64,000 bases of DNA, taken from the IMG/VR virus record IMGVR_UViG_3300017605_000956, positions 1-64,000 of that record; one strand, written 5' to 3'. The notes beneath the pieces were generated by a model, which searched no databases, had not been told where the DNA came from, and saw only the letters and a list, made by a program, of their open reading frames with translations. Positions 30,854 through 38,436 of this stretch are shown piece after piece. The position numbers were made by a program, and so were the translations under genes. The stretch is from a virus. Every line of letters begins with the position of its first letter. Position 1 is the first letter of the stretch.

Positions 30854-31357
30854 ATGAGAGAGATGGCAGAGCCGAAGTGTCCGAAGGGGTGCCGGGCGCC
30901 CGTTGCGCGCCTGGCGGGGACGGATGGCTACAAGCGATACCAATGCGGAAACATGGACTGCCTCGAGACGTGGGATGTTCCCATCGAGAAGAGACGGTCA
31001 GATACGCCGGAGCCCGAAGCTCCGGAGACTCAGGAGGACGACGTGGCGAAGCCCAAGCTGACGTGCCAGTACAACTGCGGGCACAAACCCTTCTCGTCGG
31101 AGAAGTGGAAGCTGAAGCACGAGGAGGCTTGCGCGAAGGAGAAGGACGGCTCCGTCGAAGAGAGCCCGGATCTCCCCCACACGCCGGCGACGGAGACGGC
31201 GAGGAGCGCCATGGGCTCGGTGATCGACTCCCTCAGGAACAAGCGCGAGTCGATGATCCGGGACAACGAGGAGATCCAGAAGATCATCGCGGAGCACCCC
31301 GACATCAGGAAGATCGACGCCGCGATCAAGCTGCTGGAGTCGGTTCAGGATGTGTAG
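30854..31357 (+). CDS. Two-zinc-finger protein with C-terminal coiled coil
   Basis: 167 residues. Finger 1: C-P-K-G-C ... Y-Q-C-G-N-M-D-C (about 9-35); linker; finger 2: C-Q-Y-N-C ... H-E-E-A-C (about 72-92); then a charged helix (RNKRESMIRDNEEIQKII). ATG 30854 or 30863. Stop overlaps the WGR gene. Nucleic-acid or protein binding is plausible. Confidence 0.7.
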   Translation: MREMAEPKCPKGCRAPVARLAGTDGYKRYQCGNMDCLETWDVPIEKRRSDTPEPEAPETQEDDVAKPKLTCQYNCGHKPFSSEKWKLKHEEACAKEKDGSVEESPDLPHTPATETARSAMGSVIDSLRNKRESMIRDNEEIQKIIAEHPDIRKIDAAIKLLESVQDV

Positions 31358-31640
31358 GCTCTGCGACGCCGAGTGCGCGCTGACCGGCGAGATGGAGCGG
31401 GTGATCCTCGAGAACACGAACCCGGGTCACAACAAGCAGTACACCGTCTTCATCGAGCTGGTCGAGGACAACGGCACCGGCAACGTCCGGGTCATGGGCC
31501 GCTGGGGACCTATTGGCGAGAAGTGGACGAGGTCCCAGGAAAAGGGTCGCTTCGTGGCGATCTCGAGTGCGCGGCAGGCGGTCTATGACCTGGTGCGAGA
31601 AAAAGAGGGCCGTGGCTACAAGAGGAGGATCTGTCCGTGA
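31350..31640 (+). CDS. Minimal WGR-domain protein with zinc knuckle
   Basis: 96 residues. The N-terminus C-R-L-C-D-A-E-C-A-L-T-G is the C-x2-C-x-A-E-x-x-L-T element; the rest is a WGR domain: YTVFIELVEDNGTGN, VRVMGRWGPIGEKW, then the basic FVAISSARQAVYDLVREKEGRGY. WGR domains bind DNA near breaks in PARP-type and bacterial proteins. Overlaps neighbours by 8 and 4 bases. Confidence 0.85.
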   Translation: MCRLCDAECALTGEMERVILENTNPGHNKQYTVFIELVEDNGTGNVRVMGRWGPIGEKWTRSQEKGRFVAISSARQAVYDLVREKEGRGYKRRICP

Positions 31641-31927
31641 AGCCGACGACCACGCGCACCCTCGCCTCCCGCTTCGTTCGGTTCTGCCTGGATGAGGCGG
31701 AGGCGAGGGGCGTTTGGCCCCGTGATCTGCGGTTGGCTTTTGTCGAGCGGGAGTTCTCGGACTTCGGCTCGAAGAATTTGGTGAACCGGTTGACGAACGT
31801 CTACCGACGCATTCTTTACGGGAGGCCGGGAAGCCACCTCGAGGACGAGCTGAAGGTCCGGGTGGAGTTTTGGATGGGCCTCCCAGAGAACAGGGAGTTC
31901 TTGGCGGAGATCGTGCTGACGAGATAG
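31637..31927 (+). CDS. AExxLT-tailed helical protein (type member)
   Basis: 96 residues, all helical. ENREFLAEIVLTR is the last 13 residues; N-terminal helix SRFVRFCLDEAEARG resembles SRRLVHEANEYAKRVG of the 33154 protein. GTGA overlap with the WGR gene. Best example of the family. Confidence 0.75.
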   Translation: MKPTTTRTLASRFVRFCLDEAEARGVWPRDLRLAFVEREFSDFGSKNLVNRLTNVYRRILYGRPGSHLEDELKVRVEFWMGLPENREFLAEIVLTR

Positions 31928-31929
31928 CG

Positions 31930-32250
31930 ATGCCGAAAGAGAAGGCGACGCACACGAGGTTTCGGACCTACTGGTCGCTCTCGTCGACGGGCCAGCGGTC
32001 GACGTGCAGCGATTGCGGCCGGCGCGAGCTGCGGGTCGGGTACCAGTGCCGCGGCATGGACTACGGGCACGGCTTCTGCCAGCGGGTGCGCTGCTGGCTG
32101 TGTGCCGGGATCAAGAGAGTCGAGAAGAAGACGATGACCGATATGTGGACGCTCTGCCTCTACTTCGCGGTGATCGAGAACCAGCTCTGCAAGCCCTGTC
32201 GCGCGGAGAACGAGCTGCTTGGCGAGATAAAGGTCATGGTGTCCTCGTGA
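31930..32250 (+). CDS. Zinc-knuckle protein with CRAExxL
   Basis: 106 residues. T-C-S-D-C-G-R, Y-Q-C-R-G, R-C-W-L-C-A-G and, near the end, L-C-K-P-C-R-A-E-N-E-L-L-G-E. GTGA overlap with the next, related gene. Zinc binding likely, function unknown. Confidence 0.7.
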   Translation: MPKEKATHTRFRTYWSLSSTGQRSTCSDCGRRELRVGYQCRGMDYGHGFCQRVRCWLCAGIKRVEKKTMTDMWTLCLYFAVIENQLCKPCRAENELLGEIKVMVSS

Positions 32251-32621
32251 GCTGCGCTCTCTGTCACCGAGGGGTCGAGACGCTCGCGCTGAACATGAAC
32301 GACCTCTCGCGCGGACGCCAGCTTGCCGAGAAGCTCGGGGTGAAGTGGGGCGAGAGTGCAGCGGTCTGTATCTGCAAGCTATGTGTTGCGGAGTTTGAGT
32401 TTACGGGAGAATGGACCGTGATCTGCTCGGCTTGCAAGAAGGGGTTCGCCAAGGTGCCGCCGCTCTGCGATAGCTGCGGGCAGCCCACGTGCGAGGATTG
32501 CGCTGCGAAGGAGATACCGCCTGGTCGGTGGGAGATCAGGCACAGCGCGGTGCTGCGGGCCGGAGATCGAATCCGGATCTGCAAGAACTGTCGAGCGGAA
32601 CGAGTGCTTACGGAGGACTGA
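32247..32621 (+). CDS. Zinc-ribbon protein with two CxxCxAExxxT elements
   Basis: 124 residues. C-A-L-C at the start, C-K-L-C-V-A-E-F-E-F-T-G at about 48-59, C-S-A-C-K...C-D-S-C-G-Q-P-T-C-E-D-C-A treble-clef-like core, and the terminal C-K-N-C-R-A-E-R-V-L-T-E-D. GTG start (GTGA). Same family as 25015. Confidence 0.75.
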   Translation: MSCALCHRGVETLALNMNDLSRGRQLAEKLGVKWGESAAVCICKLCVAEFEFTGEWTVICSACKKGFAKVPPLCDSCGQPTCEDCAAKEIPPGRWEIRHSAVLRAGDRIRICKNCRAERVLTED

Positions 32622-33157
32622 TGGAGACCGCCGAGATTCAGATGTCGCCCAGGGCTGCACGTACCGAAGCCGAGAGGTATTCACGGTGCCGGGACCTGAC
32701 GAAGACCGACCGCCTGATCATGAAGGCGTACAAGTCGATCGCGCACGGGAGCCGGATCATCGACCTCAAGAAGACGATGGAGATTGCGGGCTTCGACGAC
32801 AACGGGCGGCCGCGGCTGGCGATCTGCTGCGCCAATGCGACGCGGGTCGACGTGCGCTGCTGGCCGGGGTCGACGGAGTTCAAGTGGAACCATCGGTACT
32901 ACGACCGGAGCTCGATGAGGATCGTGGGCTTTGGGAACAACAGGACCTCCACCGTCGATGGGTGGGCGACGACGCCGTACATCCCGCCGTACATCCGGCG
33001 CGCTCGGATGAGCCGGTACTTCGTGCTGTGGGAGGCGACGTGGCACAACGTTCCGGCGGGAGATCCCTACCTGCTGGAGCAGATCGACCAGAACCTCTTC
33101 CGCGTGGTCGCGGCGTGGGACATCACGCCGCTCGAGGCGGCGGTGCTGAGGCGATGA
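32621..33157 (+). CDS. Hypothetical protein
   Basis: 178 residues. Mixed fold: helical basic start, AICCANATRVDVRCWPG and RYFVLWEATWHNVP with several aromatic residues; ends EAAVLRR. Starts in a TGATG junction with the upstream gene. Not recognised. Confidence 0.7.
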   Translation: METAEIQMSPRAARTEAERYSRCRDLTKTDRLIMKAYKSIAHGSRIIDLKKTMEIAGFDDNGRPRLAICCANATRVDVRCWPGSTEFKWNHRYYDRSSMRIVGFGNNRTSTVDGWATTPYIPPYIRRARMSRYFVLWEATWHNVPAGDPYLLEQIDQNLFRVVAAWDITPLEAAVLRR

Positions 33158-33495
33158 GAAGAAGAACGATCAATCGGCCTCCGGTCCACACGTTCTCCCG
33201 CCGTCTCGTCCACGAGGCGAACGAGTACGCGAAGAGGGTGGGCCTGAAGCAGATCGACAAGGACCTGCATCTCCCGGCGTGGGAACAGCTCGAGGATATT
33301 ATGGCATTGGGCGACGCCTGGAAGGTGGCTGACGTGCTGGCTCTGCACTTCACGAAGGTCTACGATCCGACCGGGAAGGTGGAGCGGCACGTGGAGGTCA
33401 TGAGGAAGTTCGTGAGCGACAACAAGGAGCTGGTGGCCGAGGTCGTGTTGACCTATGTGCCTCGACCCAAGATCAAAGGGAGGAGATTTCCGTGA
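33154..33495 (+). CDS. AExxLT helical protein with basic extension
   Basis: 113 residues. Helices as in the 31637 protein, then D-N-K-E-L-V-A-E-V-V-L-T followed by a Lys/Arg/Pro extension (YVPRPKIKGRRFP). ATGA and GTGA overlaps. Confidence 0.75.
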   Translation: MRRRTINRPPVHTFSRRLVHEANEYAKRVGLKQIDKDLHLPAWEQLEDIMALGDAWKVADVLALHFTKVYDPTGKVERHVEVMRKFVSDNKELVAEVVLTYVPRPKIKGRRFP

Positions 33496-33698
33496 AGGGG
33501 CAACTGATCCGGGCGATCCACGTCGAGGCCTCGAGGCTGTCGACGGCCGGCAGGATGATCCGGGAGGACCAGCTCGAGAAGATGGACGAGCTTTCCCTCC
33601 GGGCGCTCCTGTCGACGCTGCGGGACGCGCAGGGCGAGATAGATCGGGCGAAGAGGACGTTCCGGCCGTTTCCCGGTGGCCCCAGGATGCGAATGTAG
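33492..33698 (+). CDS. Small helical hypothetical protein
   Basis: 68 residues; two predicted amphipathic helices then FRPFPGGPRMRM. GTG start. No motif. Confidence 0.65.
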   Translation: MKGQLIRAIHVEASRLSTAGRMIREDQLEKMDELSLRALLSTLRDAQGEIDRAKRTFRPFPGGPRMRM

Positions 33699-33708
33699 GA
33701 GGTGGTCG

Positions 33709-34260
33709 ATGAAGCTGTGGGTCAAGATTAGAGTCCACGTCCTGTTGGCGCTTTGCGGAGTCGCGTCAACGATGCACGCCTGGAACGACGGTCGGAAGGC
33801 CGGCGTCCAGCAGAAGATCGGCGGGCCGGGAGAGTTCCGAACGGCGATCGTGGAGTGGCAGGACTTCAACACGAAGAAGGTGGTGCTGTACCTGAACGAC
33901 GGGGCCAACGGGTACGCCTTCTGGATGAAGCTGGACCCGGGCTTCCTCCACTACACCGCGGCCGCGAAGGTCTTCGTATGCGACAACGAGGACCCGGTCG
34001 ACATGAAGGAGAAGCTTGACTGGGCTCGCGAGTGGTGCCGCGAGGACAAGGAAGGTCACGACTCGAGAATCATCGGTGGCGAGCTGAAGCCGCGCGCCGA
34101 TGACGACGAAGCCCCGGCGGGCCTGGATGAGCGGGACTGGCACGCGATCCAGTACGACCGCGAATGCCTGGAGCAGGCGCGGAAGGACATCAGCCAGTTG
34201 GCCCTCGAACGGGATCTTCTCCGGTCGAGGCTTGAGAAGTACGAGAGCTTGAGCCGATAG
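33709..34260 (+). CDS. Membrane-anchored or exported hypothetical protein
   Basis: 183 residues. N-terminal MKLWVKIRVHVLLALCGVAS is signal-anchor-like; then a strand-rich part (FRTAIVEWQDFNTKKVVLYLND, FWMKLDPGFLHY), and a C-terminal coiled-coil-like helix (ARKDISQLALERDLLRSRL). GGAGG precedes the ATG by 8 bases. Family unknown. Confidence 0.7.
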   Translation: MKLWVKIRVHVLLALCGVASTMHAWNDGRKAGVQQKIGGPGEFRTAIVEWQDFNTKKVVLYLNDGANGYAFWMKLDPGFLHYTAAAKVFVCDNEDPVDMKEKLDWAREWCREDKEGHDSRIIGGELKPRADDDEAPAGLDERDWHAIQYDRECLEQARKDISQLALERDLLRSRLEKYESLSR

Positions 34261-34270
34261 GAGGTATGGG

Positions 34271-34720
34271 ATGGGGAAGTTCAAGGCGTCGTTCGAGGGG
34301 TACTCGAACGATCTGGTCATGATGGTCGGGATGTCGATGAACGCCTGCGTGCGGAAAATCTGCGAGGAGCAGAGCTGCAAGCCCGCGAAGTCGTCGTTCC
34401 TCGTGCCCGAGACGGCGAACCCCGAGTGGCTACGGAACAACATCGCCTGGCAGGTCGCCACGGCGATCTTCGCGAAGCCCACGGAGAAGCGCAACGTCAA
34501 CGAGCTGCACCGCAAGGTGCTCGAGGTCTACGCCGACGTGATCGAGGAGTGGATTCAGGAGAACAAGGCGAACCTGGCGGAGATCGGCTTCCTCTTCACG
34601 CCAGAGGACACCGTGATCCAGACCCAGTCGCCTCCGGTGCAGCACTTCGCCCCCGCGGCAGCGCCTGCGGCGCTGCCGCCGGGGATCAACGCCATCGTTT
34701 GCAGAAGGGGACGGAGATAG
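34271..34720 (+). CDS. Helical protein with internal LAExxF
   Basis: 149 residues. Helical first 105 residues ending E-N-K-A-N-L-A-E-I-G-F-L-F-T, a variant of the shared tail, then a Pro/Ala linker and a basic end. GGAGG upstream of the ATG. Confidence 0.7.
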   Translation: MGKFKASFEGYSNDLVMMVGMSMNACVRKICEEQSCKPAKSSFLVPETANPEWLRNNIAWQVATAIFAKPTEKRNVNELHRKVLEVYADVIEEWIQENKANLAEIGFLFTPEDTVIQTQSPPVQHFAPAAAPAALPPGINAIVCRRGRR

Positions 34721-34723
34721 CCG

Positions 34724-35014
34724 GTGAAGAAAGCGCAGCAACGCGGCGGGGACAGACCCGCAGCGACAACGACTAGCGCCGAGTCAAAGAAGAGGTCGAC
34801 CGGATCCGGCGAAGGCAAGCCCGGAAAGGATGACTCTCGGCAGCCGGTAGGAGAACGACCGGCCGTTGCTGCGCCCTGTGATTGTCGGACGACGCACCCC
34901 GCGGCGGCGTGGAGGTGCGAGGGGTGTGGTCGATGCCTGTGGCGGCATGGGTACCATACCACGGGGATCTACTACATCTGCACGGCGTGCGGTGTTCCGA
35001 ACGCCAGAGCTTAG
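34724..35014 (+). CDS. Basic linker plus C-terminal zinc ribbon
   Basis: 96 residues: 45 of low-complexity Lys/Ser/Gly/Pro, then C-D-C-R...W-R-C-E-G-C-G-R-C...Y-I-C-T-A-C-G. GTG start 3 bases after the previous stop. Confidence 0.65.
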   Translation: MKKAQQRGGDRPAATTTSAESKKRSTGSGEGKPGKDDSRQPVGERPAVAAPCDCRTTHPAAAWRCEGCGRCLWRHGYHTTGIYYICTACGVPNARA

Positions 35015-35029
35015 GAATGGAGGATGGGT

Positions 35030-35974
35030 GTGGGAAAGAAGCTGAAGGGAAAGTATCGGTCCTATTCGCAGTTCTCTACTTTCGGGATGTGTCCCCGGAA
35101 GTGGCAGCTCTCGAAGAAGTTCGAGCCGAAGATCATCGCGGCGCCGCTCGCGGAGGGTGACATCTTCCACCTCGCGGTGGGCAAGATGTACGCCCAGAAC
35201 GACCCCAACGCCGGGAAGGCGGTCTTCGACTTCGCGAGGAACGACTATCTCCAGCGGCTCAGTACCGCGAAGGCCAGCCAGGAGCAGATCGACCGGCTGA
35301 CGGTGAAGTTCGCCGCCCTCGAGGCCATGATCACCTGCTACGCGAAGTCGATCTTCTCGATGGACATGACGCGGTTCGAGGTGCTCGAGACGGAGAAGGA
35401 ATTCCGGGTGAAGGCCGGCCCCGGCCTGGTGCTCGGAGGGTTCATCGACGGGATCTGGCGCGACAAGCAGAGCGGGGTGCGCTTCATCGTGGAGCATAAA
35501 TACAAATCTGCACACGAGCCAGAGCTTATGCCCCTTGACTTGCAAGTCTCGCTCTATACACTGGCACTTCTCGAGGAATATGGACCCCTTCCCACGCTCT
35601 ACAACGTCGCGCTGAAGCCAGCGAACCGGCAGGGGAAAAACGAGACGACTGCCGAGTTCGTAACGAGGCTGACTGCCTCGATCGACGAGGAGATGCAGGC
35701 CTTCCGGTGGACGCCGGGAGACTTCAAGGAGAAGAGGTTCGTCAGGCAGACGTATTCGAGAGGACGAGCAGAGCTCACCGCGGCGCTGTCGCAGATCAGG
35801 ACGCAGCACAAGGCGATGACGGCCGTGGCGAGGACGGGAGAGGCATGGCGCAACGTCGGGGACCACTGCCTGTGGATGTGCCCGTTCAAGAACATCTGCA
35901 TCGAGGAAGACGCTCTCGTGATTGATCGGTTCTTCGACCGGAAGGACTTGGGGAAGCCCGCGCCGGCGAAGTAG
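35030..35974 (+). CDS. RecB-like PD-(D/E)XK nuclease with Fe-S cysteines
   Basis: 314 residues. GGFID140, VEHKYK (E155-x-K157) and Q172-x3-Y176 are motifs II, III and the QxxxY of the RecB/Cas4 exonuclease group. Cys21 (FGMCPRKW) and the C-terminal HCLWMCPFKNIC provide four cysteines spaced like an iron-sulfur cluster. GTG 35030 is preferred to ATG 35024 because GGAATGGAGG ends 6 bases before it. With the next ATPase it forms a recombination module. Confidence 0.85.
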   Translation: MGKKLKGKYRSYSQFSTFGMCPRKWQLSKKFEPKIIAAPLAEGDIFHLAVGKMYAQNDPNAGKAVFDFARNDYLQRLSTAKASQEQIDRLTVKFAALEAMITCYAKSIFSMDMTRFEVLETEKEFRVKAGPGLVLGGFIDGIWRDKQSGVRFIVEHKYKSAHEPELMPLDLQVSLYTLALLEEYGPLPTLYNVALKPANRQGKNETTAEFVTRLTASIDEEMQAFRWTPGDFKEKRFVRQTYSRGRAELTAALSQIRTQHKAMTAVARTGEAWRNVGDHCLWMCPFKNICIEEDALVIDRFFDRKDLGKPAPAK

Positions 35975-36007
35975 GGGTAGAGGTTCGGTTTTCGAGGGAA
36001 GGACGAC

Positions 36008-36277
36008 ATGGACGCAATCACAGCATCTCAGTCTCCCGCTATCGACGGAGTGCTGCTCTTCGACCTGTTTTCGATCAGGACGAGCGAGCCGTTCCTGGTG
36101 ATGTACGGGATCTCCGCCGCCTTCGGGTACAAGCCCACCGCGGATCAGGTGAAGCTGATCCGGAAGAACATGGGCAACCGCGCCATCTTCGAGAAGTGGG
36201 AGAAGCTCGGCCAGGAGATGAAGGCCGGGACGCGCCCCTTCCCCGAGTGGCTGACGAAGGTGGAGGCGGTGCGATGA
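36008..36277 (+). CDS. Small hypothetical protein
   Basis: 89 residues. Predicted alpha/beta, ending in helices (GNRAIFEKWEKLGQEM). ATGA overlap with the next gene. Not recognised. Confidence 0.65.
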   Translation: MDAITASQSPAIDGVLLFDLFSIRTSEPFLVMYGISAAFGYKPTADQVKLIRKNMGNRAIFEKWEKLGQEMKAGTRPFPEWLTKVEAVR

Positions 36278-36543
36278 ACGGAAAACTGTTCCAGAACTTC
36301 TCGGGCGTCATCCCGCAGCACGCCCAGGTGAAGGGGTCGGGCAATACGATGTCGAACGCGACGTCGGACACGCCCTTCTTGACGCTCGGGCTCTACTCGG
36401 ATTCTGACGGCTCGGGGACCGTCCCGTGGCTGCTGTGCCTGCTCCAGGGCGGCCAGGTGGTCTCGGTTCGGGCGACTGACGTGTGCATCGAGATGACGGA
36501 TGAGATGAAAAAGTCGCTGGCCGAAGTGGTGCTGAAGTCATGA
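36274..36543 (+). CDS. AExxL-tailed small protein, paralogue of the next
   Basis: 89 residues. LCLLQGGQVVSVRATDV then M-K-K-S-L-A-E-V-V-L-K-S. Aligns with the following protein from LCL/VCL onward. Beta-rich body, helical tail. Confidence 0.7.
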   Translation: MNGKLFQNFSGVIPQHAQVKGSGNTMSNATSDTPFLTLGLYSDSDGSGTVPWLLCLLQGGQVVSVRATDVCIEMTDEMKKSLAEVVLKS

Positions 36544-36758
36544 CGTTCTCGAGGCCGCTTCCGGGGATCGTGAACATCAACAGGGAGCCTGAAGCCGTGG
36601 CCGTACTCGGGGTCGAGTCCGGGTCGAGCGGAGGCATCGCGATCGTGTGCCTCAACGGCAAGGGCCAGATATTCACGATGCCGCCCGGCTCGGTGAAGGT
36701 GCTGGTGGATAAAGAGCTCCGCGAGTGTATCGCGGAAGCAGAGTTGCAGAAACCCTAG
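36540..36758 (+). CDS. AExxL-tailed small protein, paralogue of the previous
   Basis: 72 residues. IVCLNGKGQIFTMPPGSV, then L-R-E-C-I-A-E-A-E-L-Q-K-P. ATGA overlap; tandem duplication with 36274. Followed by GGAGGAGG and the Sak4-like gene. Confidence 0.7.
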   Translation: MTFSRPLPGIVNINREPEAVAVLGVESGSSGGIAIVCLNGKGQIFTMPPGSVKVLVDKELRECIAEAELQKP

Positions 36759-36775
36759 TTGGAGGAGGTGGAAGC

Positions 36776-37528
36776 GTGGATTTCGACACGTACCTGTCCC
36801 AGTGGACCTTCTTGAAGACGTTCGTGAAGGGTCCTCCGGGCAGCGGCAAGACGTTCTTTGCCGCTCAGATGACGCACCTGTGGAGGACGCTCTACATCGA
36901 CGTGGAAGGCGGCCTGTTCAGCGCCTTCCCCACGGTGAAGCGGGACAACATCGAAGTCCGGCTGATCCGTGAGCCCGAGCCGAAAGAGTTCTTCGAGAAG
37001 CTCGGGGACGCGGTGGGCGAGGCCGAGAGCGGGAAGTACGAAGCCGTGGTGGTCGACTCCCTGACCGAGATTTCGGGCAGGATGGAAGACGACTACGCGC
37101 AGAAGTCCGCGAGCGGCAAGCTCGAGTTCGGGGCCTGGTACGAGCTCCAGGAGCGGCTCCGTCGTATGTGCCGCCGGCTCAAGGACCTGAACTGCCACGT
37201 CTGCGTCACGAGCCTGACGAAGCCCCAGGGCGGGGACAAGGCGGAAGCGGCGTTCGAGCCGGTGTTCCCCGGCCAGAGCGCGACCGTCATCCCCAGCTTC
37301 TTCGACACCGTCGGGCTCATGCGGAAGTCGTCGACCAAGACCGGGTCCGAGTTCGTCTTCACGACGGACGGCCCCGCGATCTACCAGGTGCGCGATCGGT
37401 ACCGGGCTCTCCGGCCGGAGGAGCGCGTGTCCGAGAAGGACCCGCTCGCGGTCTGGAAGAAGCTCAAGGACGGCATCGTCTCGATGGCGAGCAGCGGAAA
37501 GGAGGCCCAGACGGCAAGCGCGAAATAG
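36776..37528 (+). CDS. Sak4/RecA-like ATPase (AAA_24 type)
   Basis: 250 residues. Walker A G19-P-P-G-S-G-K-T26, Walker B EAVVVDS (89-95), and the RecA-like core common to phage single-strand annealing-associated ATPases. GTG 36776 follows GGAGGAGG by 7 bases. Works in phage recombination with a single-strand binding or DUF669 protein, here the next gene, and a nuclease. Confidence 0.85.
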   Translation: MDFDTYLSQWTFLKTFVKGPPGSGKTFFAAQMTHLWRTLYIDVEGGLFSAFPTVKRDNIEVRLIREPEPKEFFEKLGDAVGEAESGKYEAVVVDSLTEISGRMEDDYAQKSASGKLEFGAWYELQERLRRMCRRLKDLNCHVCVTSLTKPQGGDKAEAAFEPVFPGQSATVIPSFFDTVGLMRKSSTKTGSEFVFTTDGPAIYQVRDRYRALRPEERVSEKDPLAVWKKLKDGIVSMASSGKEAQTASAK

Positions 37529-37538
37529 AGAGCGTTTC

Positions 37539-37563
37539 GCGGCCTCGCCTGTCGCGAGGCCGC
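37539..37563. repeat. 10-bp perfect hairpin
   Basis: GCGGCCTCGC (37539-37548), loop CTGTC, GCGAGGCCGC (37554-37563). It follows the ATPase stop and lacks a T-run; may act as a weak terminator or mRNA stabiliser. Confidence 0.7.
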
Positions 37564-37601
37564 TGGGGTTTGAGAGAAACGAAATTCGGAGACACGCGAC
37601 C

Positions 37602-38147
37602 ATGGCAAAGTTCACGACCGATCCGAGCGAGAAGTGGAAGTCCGTTCCCAAGGGCGAGTACAACGTGATGATCACCAAGGCCGAGATCAAGGAGTCCCGG
37701 CCCGACAAGAACGACCCGTCGAAGGAGAAGTTCCCCTACATCGAGGTCTCGATGCAGATCCTCGACGGCGAGTACACCGGAGAAGTCGTCTCGGACCGGC
37801 TCTCGCTGTCGCCCAAGGCGAAGCCCCGGCTCAACGGGTTCCTCTACGCCGCGAACCTGGCGGCCGCGGACGCGAAGGGCGAGATGGAGTTCGACACCGA
37901 CGACTTCGTCAACAAGTGCCTGACCGTCAAGGGCGACGTCGAGGTCTTCAACGGCCAGGAGCGGTTCCGGCCGTCGAGCTTCAAGCAGCACCCGGACGTG
38001 GCGCGCACGAACGAGGCCCAGGCGGCGGGAACGCCCCCGGCCCCGGCGCCCACGCCGACCGGCGCTGCTCCCGCTCCGGCCCCGGCGGCGCGTCCGGCTC
38101 CCGCTCCGGCGCGTCCCGCCCCGGCTCCGGCCCGGAGGCCCATCTAG
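37602..38147 (+). CDS. DUF669-like / single-strand-binding-associated protein
   Basis: 181 residues. KGEYNVMITKAEIKESR, YIEVSMQILDGEYTGEVVSDRL and VNKCLTVKGDVEVFNGQERFRP match the DUF669 phage family that accompanies Sak-type recombinases. The last 45 residues are Pro/Ala-rich. Single-stranded DNA binding is inferred from context. Confidence 0.75.
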   Translation: MAKFTTDPSEKWKSVPKGEYNVMITKAEIKESRPDKNDPSKEKFPYIEVSMQILDGEYTGEVVSDRLSLSPKAKPRLNGFLYAANLAAADAKGEMEFDTDDFVNKCLTVKGDVEVFNGQERFRPSSFKQHPDVARTNEAQAAGTPPAPAPTPTGAAPAPAPAARPAPAPARPAPAPARRPI

Positions 38148-38167
38148 TTCTCCCAGGCGGTTCCTCA

Positions 38168-38198
38168 TGCTGCCAGCGGGCTCTGCCCGCTGGCAGCA
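38168..38198. repeat. 14-bp perfect hairpin, loop TCT
   Basis: TGCTGCCAGCGGGC (38168-38181) and its exact complement (38185-38198), 20 bases after the 37602 stop. No T-run. Confidence 0.8.
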
Positions 38199-38259
38199 CC
38201 GGAGGCGCCTTGGGGAAACGGGGCGCGGTTTTCGAGTCGCGAGTTGAGAGGGTAGAGAG

Positions 38260-38436
38260 ATGGGGCTTGAGGTGACGTCGGAGGACCCGGACGAATTGAT
38301 CCGGATCGCGGTGCGCCTGTGGGGGCGCATCAAGGAATCGAAGGACAAGACGAGGACGCTGGAAATGGAGCTGGCGAAGATCGAGGACAAGATCGCGCTC
38401 AAGATGCCAGGGAATCGGGAGGCGGCAAGTGCTTAG
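38260..38436 (+). CDS. 58-residue coiled-coil-like protein
   Basis: ATG after GGTAGAGAG. Acidic start, then heptad-like helix (KTRTLEMELAKIEDKIALK). Overlaps the next gene by 8 bases. Not recognised. Confidence 0.6.
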   Translation: MGLEVTSEDPDELIRIAVRLWGRIKESKDKTRTLEMELAKIEDKIALKMPGNREAASA

